Shown here in pieces: positions 1-10,965 of a DNA stretch of 64,000 nt. The stretch lies in assembly GCF_007565055.1 (NCBI RefSeq), contig NC_044563.1, forward strand, positions 98,417,489 through 98,481,488, written 5' to 3'. Under the pieces are notes generated by a model. That model saw nothing but the letters and a program-made list of their open reading frames with translations, did no database searches and was not told the origin of the DNA. A program made the position numbers and the translations under genes. This stretch comes from Rhinopithecus roxellana (lineage: Eukaryota; Chordata; Mammalia; Primates; Cercopithecidae). Position 1 is the first letter of the stretch. The number at the start of each line of letters is the position of its first letter.

Positions 1-1545
1 ATATTTCCTTTATCACCATGGGCCCCAATAGGCTCCCAAATATCACTTTGCAGATTCCACGAAAAGAGTGTTAGCAAACTGCTTCTTGAGGCAGAGGTTG
101 TAACTCTGTGAGATGAACTCACAGATCAGAAAGAAGTTTCTCAGAAAGCTTCTTTCACGTTTTGAACGGATGAAATTTCCTTTATCAGCGTAGGCCTCAA
201 TGTGATCCAAAGAAGCCCTTCTCAGATTCCTCAAAGACAGTGTTAATGGACTGCTCCACGAAACATAAGTGTAACTCTGTGAGATGAATTCACACATCAC
301 CAAGAAGTTTCAAAGAAAGCTTCTTTCTAGTTTTCATCTGTGGATATTTCCTTTGTCACTGTAATGTTCATTGCGCTATGAAGTATCTCATTGCAGATTT
401 CCAGAAAACTGTGCTAACAAACTGATCACTGAAGAGAAACGTGTCACTCTGTGAGTTGCATTCACACTTGGCAATGCAGTTTCTCAGAAAGCTTCTCTTT
501 AGTTATTATGTGAGGATATTTCCTTTATCACCATGGGCCCCAATAGGCTCCCAAATATCACTTTGCAGATTCCACGAAAAGAGTGTTAGCAAACTGCTTC
601 TTGAGGCAGAGGTTGTAACTCTGTGAGATGAACTCACAGATGAGAAAGAAGTTTCTCAGAAAGCTTCTTTCACGTTTTGAACGGATGAAATTTCCTTTAT
701 CAGCGTAGGCCTCAATGTGATCCAAAGAAGCCCTTCTCAGATTCCTCAAAGACAGTGTTAATGGACTGCTCCACGAAACATAAGTGTAACTCTGTGAGAT
801 GAATTCACACATCACCAAGAAGTTTCTAAGAAAGCTTCTTTCTAGTTTTCATCTGTGGATATTTCCTTTGTCACTGTAATGTTCATTGCGCTATGAAGTA
901 TCTAATTGCAGATTTCCAGAAAACTGTGCTAACAAACTGATCACTGAAGAGAAACGTGTAACTCTGTGAGTTGCATTCATACTTGGCAATGCAGTTTCTC
1001 AGAAAGCTTCTCTTTAGTTATTATGTGAGGATATTTCCTTTATCACCATGGGCCCCAATAGGCTCCCAAATATCACTTTGCAGATTCCACGAAAAGAGTG
1101 TTAGCAAACTGCTTCTTGAGGCAGAGGTTGTAACTCTGTGAGATGAACTCACAGATCAGAAAGAAGTTTCTCAGAAAGCTTCTTTCACGTTTTGAACGGA
1201 TGAAATTTCCTTTATCAGCCTAGGCCTCAATGTGATCCAAAGAAGCCCTTCTCAGATTCCTCAAAGACAGTGTTAATGGACTGCTCCACGAAACATAAGT
1301 GTAACTCTGTGAGATGAATTCACACATCACCAAGAAGTTTCTAAGAAAGCTTCTTTCTAGTTTTCATCTGTGGATATTTCCTTTGTCACTGTAATGTTCA
1401 TTACGCTATGAAGTATCTAATTGCAGATTTCCAGAAAACTGTGCTAACAAACTGATCACTGAAGAGAAACGTGTAACTCTGTGAGTTGCATTCACACTTG
1501 GCAATGCAGTTTCTCAGAAAGCTTCTCTTTAGTTAGTATGTGAGG
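1..1545 (-). repeat. Three 515-bp alpha-satellite trimer units
   Basis: Units begin at 1, 516 and 1031 with the same 'atatttcctttatcaccatg' start, giving an exact 515-bp period. Each unit has three monomers that differ clearly from one another, while corresponding monomers in successive units differ by only a few bases. That is the definition of a higher-order repeat. The third unit (1031) carries diagnostic variants, 'cagcctaggcc' and 'cattacgct', in place of 'cagcgtaggcc' and 'cattgcgct'. It shares these only with the unit at 4449. Confidence 0.92.
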
Positions 1546-2388
1546 CTATTTCCTTTATCACCATGGGCCCTAATAGGCTCCCAAATATCACTTTGCAGAT
1601 TCCACGAAAAGAGTGTTAGCAAACTGCTTCTTGAGGCAGAGGTTGTAACTCTGTGAGATGAACTCACAGATCAGAACGAAGTTTCTCAGAAAGCTTCTTT
1701 CTCATTTTTATTGGAAGATGTTTCCATTGGCCCCATTGTTTTCAAAGGGATCGGGAATATCTGTTCTCAGATTCCACACAAATAGGCCTAGGCCACGGCC
1801 CCACGACATACAGCTGCAACTTAGTGAGTTGAATTCACACATCACAAAGCGGTTTCTCAGAAAGCTTCTTTCTTTAGTAAGACAGGGTTATTTGTGGTCT
1901 TGGAGCGCCACCGTGTGTCCTATTGCAGATTCTGCGAAAATTCTGCTAGCAAGTTTCTCAGTGGAAACAATGATGGACATCTGTGGGCTGAATTCACCCA
2001 CAACAAAGAAGTTTTTGAGAAGGCTTCTCTGCAGGTTTCTCTGAGGAGAGTTCCTTATTCAGCATGCGATTCAACGATATCCAAGACATCACATCTGAGA
2101 TTCCTCAAAATGAGTGCTAGGAAACTCCCCCGAGAAAGGGTGATAGAACACTGTGAAATGAATTCACATATCACAAAGCAGTTTCTCAGAAAGCTTGGTT
2201 CCGCTTTCTCTTGAAGGATATATCCTTTCTCCTTCTATTCTTCAAAGCTATCTGAAATATCACTTCTCAGAATCCACGGAAACAGCCCTAAGAAACGGCT
2301 CCAAAAAACACTGGCGTAACTCTGTGAGTTGCATTCACACATGGCAATGCAGTTTCTCAGAAAGCTTCTCTTTAGTTATTATGTGAGG
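1546..2388 (-). repeat. Block of five diverged alpha-satellite monomers (843 bp)
   Basis: After the third trimer the sequence continues as alpha satellite but leaves the trimer consensus at about 1700. Monomer junctions resembling 'tttctcagaaagctt' recur near 1681, 1852, 2010, 2181 and 2352, giving five monomers. They are much more diverged from the trimer monomers and from each other; for example 1718-1880 contains 'ttggccccattgttttcaaa' and 2044-2206 begins 'ggtttctctgaggagagt'. The last monomer returns to the trimer type at about 2310 and leads directly into the next trimer at 2389. The start of the same block recurs at 4967-5271. Confidence 0.88.
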
Positions 2389-4966
2389 ATATTTCCTTTA
2401 TCACCATGGGCCCCAATAGGCTCCCAAATATCACTTTGCAGATTCCACGAAAAGAGTGTTAGCAAACTGCTTCTTGAGGCAGAGGTTGTAACTCTGTGAG
2501 ATGAACTCACAGATCAGAAAGAAGTTTTTCAGAAAGCTTCTTTCACGTTTTGAACGGATGAAATTTCCTTTATCAGCGTAGGCCTCAATGTGATCCAAAG
2601 AAGCCCTTCTCAGATTCCTCAAAGACAGTGTTAATGGACTGCTCCACGAAACATAAGTGTAACTCTGTGAGATGAATTCACACATCACCAAGAAGTTTCT
2701 AAGAAAGCTTCTTTCTAGTTTTCATCTGTGGATATTTCCTTTGTCACTGTAATGTTCATTGCGCTATGAAGTATCTAATTGCAGATTTCCAGAAAACTGT
2801 GCTAACAAACTGATCACTGAAGAGAAACGTGTAACTCTGTGAGTTGCATTCACACTTGGCAATGCAGTTTCTCAGAAAGCTTCTCTTTAGTTATTATGTG
2901 AGGCTATTTCCTTTATCACCATGGGCCCCAATAGGCTCCCAAATATCACTTTGCAGATTCCACGAAAAGAGTGTTAGCAAACTGCTTCTTGAGGCAGAGG
3001 TTGTAACTCTGTGAGATGAACTCACAGATCAGAAAGAAGTTTTTCAGAAAGCTTCTTTCACGTTTTGAACGGATGAAATTTCCTTTATCAGCGTAGGCCT
3101 CAATGTGATCCAAAGAAGCCCTTCTCAGATTCCTCAAAGACAGTGTTAATGGACTGCTCCACGAAACATAAGTGTAACTCTGTGAGATGAATTCACACAT
3201 CACCAAGAAGTTTCTAAGAAAGCTTCTTTCTAGTTTTCATCTGTGGATATTTCCTTTGTCACTGTAATGTTCATTGCGCTATGAAGTATCTAATTGCAGA
3301 TTTCCAGAAAACTGTGCTAACAAACTGATCACTGAAGAGAAACGTGTCACTCTGTGAGTTGCATTCACACTTGGCAATGCAGTTTCTCAGAAAGCTTCTC
3401 TTTAGTTATTATGTGAGGATATTTCCTTTATCACCATGGGCCCCAATAGGCTCCCAAATATCACTTTGCAAATTCCACGAAAAGAGTGTTAGCAAACTGC
3501 TTCTTGAGGCAGAGGTTGTAACTCTGTGAGATGAACTCACAGATGAGAAAGAAGTTTCTCAGAAAGCTTCTTTCACGTTTTGAACGGATGAAATTTCCTT
3601 TATCAGCGTAGGCCTCAATGTGATCCAAAGAAGCCCTTCTCAGATTCCTCAAAGACAGTGTTAATGGACTGCTCCACGAAACATAAGTGTAACTCTGTGA
3701 GATGAATTCACACATCACCAAGAAGTTTCAAAGAAAGCTTCTTTCTAGTTTTCATCTGTGGATATTTCCTTTGTCACTGTAATGTTCATTGCGCTATGAA
3801 GTATCTCATTGCAGATTTCCAGAAAACTGTGCTAACAAACTGATCACTGAAGAGAAACGTGTAACTCTGTGAGTTGCATTCACACTTGGCAATGCAGTTT
3901 CTCAGAAAGCTTCTCTTTAGTTATTATGTGAGGATATTTCCTTTATCACCATGGGCCCCAATAGGCTCCCAAATATCACTTTGCAGATTCCACGAAAAGA
4001 GTGTTAGCAAACTGCTTCTTGAGGCAGAGGTTGTAACTCTGTGAGATGAACTCACAGATCAGAAAGAAGTTTCTCAGAAAGCTTCTTTCACGTTTTGAAC
4101 GGATGAAATTTCCTTTATCAGCGTAGGCCTCAATGTGATCCAAAGAAGCCCTTCTCAGATTCCTCAAAGACAGTGTTAATGGACAGCTCCACGAAACATA
4201 AGTGTAACTCTGTGAGATGAATTCACACATCACCAAGAAGTTTCTAAGAAAGCTTCTTTCTAGTTTTCATCTGTGGATATTTCCTTTGTCACTGTAATGT
4301 TCATTGCGCTATGAAGTATCTAATTGCAGATTTCCAGAAAACTGTGCTAACAAACTGATCACTGAAGAGAAACGTGTAACTCTGTGAGTTGCATTCACAC
4401 TTGGCAATGCAGTTTCTCAGAAAGCTTCACTTTAGTTATTATGTGAGGATATTTCCTTTATCACCATGGGCCCCATTAGACTCCCAAATATCACTTTGCA
4501 GATTCCACGAAAAGAGTGTTAGCAAACTGCTTCTTGAGGCAGAGTTTGTAACTCTGTGAGATGAACTCACAGATCAGAAAGAAGTTTCTCAGAAAGCTTC
4601 TTTCACGTTTTGAACGGATGAAATTTCCTTTATCAGCCTAGGCCTCAATGTGATCCAAAGAAGCCCTTCTCAGATTCCTCAAAGACAGTGTTAATGGACT
4701 GCTCCACGAAACATAAGTGTAACTCTGTGAGATGAATTCACACATCACCAAGAAGTTTCTAAGAAAGCTTCTTTCTAGTTTTCATCTGTGGATATTTCCT
4801 TTGTCACTGTAATGTTCATTACGCTATGAAGTATCTAATTGCAGATTTCCAGAAAACTGTGCTAACAAAAACTGATCACTGAAGAGAAACGTGTAACTCT
4901 GTGAGTTGCATCACACTTGGCAATGCAGTTTTCTTCAGAAAGCTTCTCTTTAGTTAGTATGTGAGG
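2389..4966 (-). repeat. Five alpha-satellite trimer units
   Basis: Units start at 2389, 2904, 3419, 3934 and 4449. The first four are exactly 515 bp. The fifth is 518 bp because it contains small insertions and deletions, such as an extra 'aa' near 4867, a lost base near 4911 and extra t's near 4931. Unit-specific variants: 2389 and 2904 share 'gaagtttttcag'; 3419 has 'tttcaaagaaag', 'gtatctcattg' and 'cagatgagaaag'; 3934 has 'ggacagctcc'; 4449 matches the unit at 1031. Confidence 0.92.
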
Positions 4967-5271
4967 CTATTTCCTTATCACCATGGGCCCTATAGGCTCC
5001 CAAATATCACTTTGCAGATTCCACGAAAAGAGTGTTAGCAAACTGCTTTCTTGAGGCAGAGGTTGTAACTCTGTGAGATGAAACTCACAGATCAGAACGA
5101 AGTTTCTCAGAAAGCTTCTTTCTCATTTTTATTGGAAGATGTTTCCATTGGCCCCATTGTTTTCAAAGGGATCGGGAATATCTGTTCTCAGATTCCACAC
5201 AAATAGGCCTAGGCCACGGCCCCACGACATACAGCTGCAACTTAGTGAGTTGAATTCACACATCACAAAGC
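4967..5271 (-). repeat. Second copy of the diverged-monomer block, cut off by the gap
   Basis: Follows the unit at 4449 exactly as 1546 follows the unit at 1031, beginning 'ctatttcc' and carrying the rare 'gggccct' variant. It proceeds through 'ttggccccattgttttcaaa' and stops at 'catcacaaagc', the equivalent of position 1851. It differs from the first copy mainly by single-base indels near the contig end, which look like sequencing errors. Confidence 0.9.
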
Positions 5272-5371
5272 NNNNNNNNNNNNNNNNNNNNNNNNNNNNN
5301 NNNNNNNNNNNNNNNNNNNNNNNNNNNNNNNNNNNNNNNNNNNNNNNNNNNNNNNNNNNNNNNNNNNNNNN
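5272..5371. other. Assembly gap of exactly 100 N
   Basis: A run of 100 Ns separates reverse-oriented from forward-oriented satellite. A round 100-N gap usually marks a gap of unknown length, so neither distance nor orientation across it should be trusted. Confidence 0.99.
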
Positions 5372-8300
5372 AGTGATATTTGGGAGCCTATTGGGGCCCA
5401 TGGTGATAAAGGAAATATCCTCACATAATAACTAAGAGAAGCTTTCTGAGAAACTGCATTGCCAAGTGTGAATGCAACTCACAGAGTTACACGTTTCTCT
5501 TCAGTGATCAGTTTGTTAGCACAGTTTTCTGGAAATCTACAATTAGATAGTTCATGGCGCAATGAACATTACAGTGACGAAATATCCACAGATGAAAACT
5601 AGAAAGAAGCTTTCTTAGAAACTTCTTGGTGATGTGTGAATTCATCTCACAGAGTTACACTTATGTTTCGTGGAGCAGTCCATTAACACTGTCTTTGAGG
5701 AATCTGAGAAGGGCTTCTTTGGATCACATTGAGGCCTACGCTGATAAAGGAAATTTCATCCGTTCAAAACGTGAAAGAAGCTTTCTGAGAAACTTCTTTC
5801 TGATCTGTGAGTTCATCTCACAGAGTTACAACCTCTGCCTCAAGAAGCAGTTTGCTAACACTCTTTTCGTGGAATCTGCAAAGTGATATTTGGGAGCCTA
5901 TTGGGGCCCATGGTGATAAAGGAAATATCCTCACATAATAACTAAAGAGAAGCTTTCTGAGAAACTGCATTGCCAAGTGTGAATGCAACTCACAGAGTTA
6001 CACGTTTCTCTTCAGTGATCAGTTTGTTAGCACAGTTTTCTGGAAATCTGCAATTAGATACTTCATAGCGCAATGAACATTACAGTGACAAGGAAATATC
6101 CACAGATGAAAACTAGAAAGAAGCTTTCTTAGAAACTTCTTGGTGATGTGTGAATTCATCTCACAGAGTTACACTTATGTTCGTGGAGCAGTCCATTAAC
6201 ACTGTCTTTGAGGAATCTGAGAAGGGCTTTTGGATCACATTGAGGCCTACGCTGATAAAGGAAATTTCATCCGTTCAAAACGTGAAGAAGCTTTCTGAGA
6301 AACTTCTTTCTGATCTGTGAGTTCATCTCACAGAGTTACAACCTCTGCCTCAAGAAGCAGTTTGCTAGCACTCTTTTCGTGGAATCTGCAAAGTGATATT
6401 TGGGAGCCTATTGGGGCCCATGGTGATAAAGGAAATATCCTCACATAATAACTAAAGAGAAGCTTTCTGAGAAACTGCATTGCCAAGTGTGAATGTAACT
6501 CACAGAGTTACACGTTTCTCTTCAGTGATCAGTTTGTTAGCACAGTTTTCTGGAAATCTGCAATTAGATACTTCATAGCGCAATGAACATTACAGTGACA
6601 AAGGAAATATCCACAGATGAAAACTAGAAAGAAGCTTTCTTAGAAACTTCTTGGTGATGTGTGAATTCATCTCACAGAGTTACACTTATGTTTCGTGGAG
6701 CAGTCCATTAACACTGTCTTTGAGGAATCTGAGAAGGGCTTCTTTGGATCACATTGAGGCCTACGCTGATAAAGGAAATTTCATCCGTTCAAAACGTGAA
6801 AGAAGCTTTCTGAGAAACTTTTTCTGATCTGTGAGTTCATCTCACAGAGTTACAACCTCTGCCTCAAGAAGCAGTTTGCTAACACTCTTTTCGTGGAATC
6901 TGCAAAGTGATATTTGGGAGCCTATTGGGGCCCATGGTGATAAAGGAAATATCCTCACATAATAACTAAAGAGAAGCTTTCTGAGAAACTGCATTGCCAA
7001 GTGTGAATGCAACTCACAGAGTTACACGTTTCTCTTCAGTGATCAGTTTGTTAGCACAGTTTTCTGGAAATCTGCAATTAGATACTTCACAGCGCAATGA
7101 ACATTACATTGACAAGGAAATATCCAGATGAAAACTAGAAAGAAGCTTTCTTAGAAACTTCTTGGTGATGTGTGAATTCATCTCGCAGAGTTACACTTAT
7201 GTTTCGTGGAGCAGTCCATTAACACTGTCTTTGAGGAATCTGAGAAGGGCTTCTTTGGATCACATTGAGGCCTACGCTGATAAAGGAAATTTCATCCGTT
7301 CAAAACGTGAAAGAAGCTTTCTGAGAAACTTCTTTCTGATCTGTGAGTTCATCTCACAGAGTTACAACCTCTGCCTCAAGAAGCAGTTTGCTAACACTCT
7401 TTTCGTGGAATCTGCAAAGTGATATTTGGGAGCCTATTGGGCCCATGGTGATAAAGCAAATATCCTCGCATAATAACTAAAGAGAAGCTTTCTGAGAAAC
7501 TGCATTGCCAAGTGTGAATGCAACTCACAGAGTTACACGTTTCTCTTCAGTGATCAGTTTGTTAGCACAGTTTTCTGGAAATCTACAATTAGATACTTCA
7601 TAGCGCAATGAACATTACAGTGACGAAATATCCGCAGATGAAAACTAGAAAGAAGCTTTCTTAGAAACTTCTTGGTGATGTGTGAATTCATCTCACAGAG
7701 TTACACTTATGTTTCGTGGAGCAGTCCATTAACACTGTCTTTGAGGAATCTGAGAAGGGCTTCTTTGGATCACATTGAGGCCTACGCTGATAAAGGAAAT
7801 TTCATCCGTTCAAAACGTGAAAGAAGCTTTCTGAAAAACTTCTTTCTGATTTGTGAGTTCATCTCACAGAGTTACAACCTCTGCCTCAAGAAGAGTTTGC
7901 TAACACTCTTTTCGTGGAATCTGCAAAGTGATATTTGGGAGCCTATTGGGGCCCATGGTGATAAAGGAAATATCCTCACATAATAACTAAAGAGAAGCTT
8001 TCTGAGAAACTGCATTGCCAAGTGTGAATGCAACTCACAGAGTTACACGTTTCTCTTCAGTGATCAGTTTGTTAGCACAGTTTTCTGGAAATCTACAATT
8101 AGATACTTCAAAGCGCAATGAACATTACAGTGACGAAATATCCACAGATGAAAACTAGAAAGAAGCTTTCTTAGAAACTACTTGGTGATGTGTGAATTCA
8201 TCTCACAGAGTTACACTTATGTTCGTGGAGCAGTCCATTAACACTGTCTTTGAGGAATCTGAGAAGGGCTTCTTTTGGATCACATTGAGGCCTACGCTGA

Positions 8301-8522
8301 TAAAGGAAATTTCATCCGTTCAAAACGTGAAAGAAGCTTTCTGAGAAACTTCTTTCTGATCTGTGAGTTCATCTCACAGAGTTACAACCTCTGCCTCAAG
8401 AAGAGTTGCTAACACTCTTTCGTGGAATCTGCAAAGTGATATTTGGGAGCCTATTGGGGCCCATGGTGATAAGGAAATATCCTCACATATAACTAAAGAG
8501 AGCTTTCTGAGAAACTGCATTG
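5372..8522 (+). repeat. Alpha-satellite array, right contig (forward orientation)
   Basis: The reverse complement of the left-contig trimer. The anchor 'agtgatatttgggagcc' recurs at 5372, 5882, 6392, 6906, 7418, 7927 and 8435, giving periods of 510, 510, 514, 512, 509 and 508 bp instead of 515. There are six complete units and one partial one. The shortening comes from many one- and few-base deletions, several in homopolymers (for example 'gttcgtgg' for 'gtttcgtgg' near 6180 and 8221). The diverged block seen in the left contig is absent here. Confidence 0.95.
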
Positions 8523-8622
8523 NNNNNNNNNNNNNNNNNNNNNNNNNNNNNNNNNNNNNNNNNNNNNNNNNNNNNNNNNNNNNNNNNNNNNNNNNNNNNN
8601 NNNNNNNNNNNNNNNNNNNNNN
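8523..8622. other. Assembly gap of exactly 100 N
   Basis: A run of 100 Ns between alpha satellite and non-satellite sequence. Its true length is unknown. Confidence 0.99.
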
Positions 8623-10584
8623 CAAATCCTGCAAATAAATCAAAAACAACTTATCATAGATTTTACATGCATCACAAATTTTCAGAGTCAAATTTTGTGG
8701 TAATGTCATCCTGAAAAGAACTGCAGCTGTCTATTCAGGTGTGTTCAATCTCTACTTGATAGGAATAATTACCTTCTACCCTCACTAGGTAATTGCCTTT
8801 TGATTGAGGTCATCAGAGCAATCAAGTCAGTGAGAGGTGGAAATATAGAGTAGGAAAGGAGACAAAGGGAAGAATCATGAACAGAACTTTGAAAGGAGAA
8901 CAAGAAAGAAAAGGTTTAATTTGTTTTTAACATTTAACGCTGCAGTAATAATTTAAATAGTGGCAGTCATAAAATCATCATAATATGCAACCTGGGTTAA
9001 TTAGCTTTTTATTTTTATTTTTTGAAGTGAAAAGCTAAATATTTTGAAGCATTTGATTAGTGTCATTACACATTCCTATGAATGACAGCTCACTCTCTAA
9101 TTTAGTCTCCAAATACTCTTTGCATACACATTATATCAGGGGAATCGTTTAGGTACTGGGACAGGTAGAGGTGGGAACAAAATAAAGAAAATGTATGTCC
9201 TAACAGGGTTTACATACTGATTATTGAAAAACAAAAGCGATTCATGTTACTTTAGATTTTTAAAAGCAAAGAGAATGTAGAAGCAAAGGGAATAGAGAGG
9301 GTTTTTTTTAATTAATGAAACAGGGGAGAATAAATATTTGATAAGTTGACAGTCTTCTTAAGTTAGACATCCTGGGGATGAGTTTGCAGGGAGATAAAAA
9401 GGTAGTGTGAAATGTTTGGAATGTTTAAAGAATTTAAAGGAAGCCAGCTTTGCTAAGATTAGTTTGGACAAGGGGTAAGTTTGAGATTTTTGCAGACTAA
9501 TAAGTGCATCTTCTAAACTTCCAACTTAAGACTTGCAGATGTTGGGGAAACGTAATTCAAAACAAAATCTTCTCCCAACCCAGAAATCGTCTCTAAAAAG
9601 ATAACAGAGGAATAAAACATTTTTGCTATTGAATAAGCATGGAAATAGAATGTGATGCAATCATAGGAAATACACTAAGAGATTGCAGGTACAGCAAAAT
9701 ACAGCAAGAAATCCTACCTTTACATGTAACCAAGCAGATACATATCATTACACATGTCTTTTAAAGATGAAAAATAAGTAGTCCTAAGGAGGACTTGACA
9801 GAACTATTTGAAACATACACTTCATTTTAACTTTACCTGGTGATTGGAGTGACTATCTGTGTTAACTTATTGTCTTTACTCAGAGGAAAACACAACTTCT
9901 ATCTTTATGAGAGGAGTTAGTCTTGCAATTTGCAGCAAGTTGCCCACTGAAGTTGGGCTTCCACCCTCGAACAGAAACTGGGAAATAGGAACCTTATCTT
10001 CCATGATGTTTACATTTCAAAGAGATGGCTCCTAGGTCATTGAGAAAGACATTCCTTGGTCATAAAGCTGACAGAAGGTTTATTTAGTTTCTGAAAATAT
10101 TCATATACATTTCAAAGAGATAGAAAAAGTACTTACATTTTCAGGTTTCTAAGGTAAACTTACTAACAAAGCAGGAATGGAGGAAAATCTATTTCCTATT
10201 TTCAAAAGTGAGAATTAAGCTCTTATTTTTAATCTGTATTTTTTCTCATTCTAGTAATACCTACATCAGTGCTACATTGTTTGAGAAGCAATGTAATTGC
10301 TTGGTGATCCATTTAAAATGCAGATTCTGTTTTGATGACTGTGAAGTGAGATCTGAATGTCTGCATTCACAACAGGTTTCCCTGGTGATGACAATGCCAT
10401 TTGTCCACAGTACAGGCTTTGAGTGACAAGGTTAGATAAGGAGCTGAGAGAGGCGGCATAAGACTAGTGATTTCGACTAGGGTGGGTATGGGGTGGAGGA
10501 GCAGTGGTGTATGATCAAGTAATATAAGGCCTTGTAGACCATTTAAAAGGACTTTTAGGTTTTAATCATATTAAAACCTTAGAC
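8623..10584. other. A+T-rich non-coding sequence, no gene recognised
   Basis: The first sequence after the satellite gap. I see no alpha-satellite monomers, no Alu and no credible exon. Some segments have the flavour of very old LINE-2 or similar 3' ends (about 9135-9280 and 10440-10560, the latter with 'aggccttgtagaccat'), but I cannot assign them firmly. The only open frame near 10208-10426 (72 codons) has no recognisable content. Confidence 0.5.
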
Positions 10585-10965
10585 TATAATAGTTCCTTTT
10601 TATTTGTGGGTCATAAGTTCCAAGAACTGCAGTAGATGCCTGAAACTTTGGCAAATATCTAACACTGTGGACACAGTAAGTACTGTGTTTTTTCCTATAT
10701 GTACATACCTATGATATAGCTTAATTTATAAATTAGGCACAGTAAAAGTTGTATAACAATAACCTAATAATAAAATAGAACAATTATAACAATACAGCAG
10801 CATCAACACTCTTGCACTTTGGTGCCATTATTAAGTATAATAAGGATTACCTGAAGACAAGCACTACATTCTAAGCAGTGGGTCTGATAACCAAGACCTC
10901 TACAGGTGACTAATGGGCGGGTAGCGTAAGTGGAAATGCAGAACAAAGTGTCATGGGATCTGGGG
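10585..10965 (-). mobile_element. MER2 / Tigger1 DNA-transposon remnant
   Basis: The stretch 10585-10800 matches the end region of Tigger1/MER2 as I know it: 'cctatgatatagcttaattt', 'ataaattaggcacagtaa', 'aataaaatagaacaattata'. It then jumps directly to the region around the start of the transposase frame ('tttggtgccattattaagta', then 'taatgggcgggtagcgt'). This end-to-end junction with the middle missing is what defines the non-autonomous MER2 derivative of the pogo-like Tigger1 transposon. The parent transposase start codon would lie on the minus strand. It encodes nothing and is an old fossil. The element is followed at once by the GC-rich LTR. Confidence 0.75.

Larger units (their letters stand above)
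1..5271 (-). repeat. Alpha-satellite array, left contig (reverse orientation)
   Basis: Tandem ~171-bp monomers with recurring alpha-satellite landmarks: the 'tttctcagaaagcttct' junction, 'ctctgtgagatgaattcacacatcac' type segments and 'ttgcagattcc'. These are the reverse complement of the usual alphoid orientation, hence the minus strand. The array is organised as near-identical 515-bp trimers starting at 1, 516, 1031, 2389, 2904, 3419, 3934 and 4449, interrupted at 1546-2388 and from 4967 by a block of diverged monomers. Alpha satellite is the DNA of primate centromeres and pericentromeres. The 86-codon open frames seen in many units recur only because the units are copies of one another; I do not regard them as genes. 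Confidence 0.95.

Noticed and set aside
43..4236. Several identical 86-codon open frames on the reverse strand
   Set aside because: They are the same satellite segment in each trimer; openness is inherited by copying, with no coding signature.
1..8522. CRISPR-like array of regularly spaced repeats
   Set aside because: The ~171-bp monomers are contiguous alpha satellite without spacers, in a primate genome.
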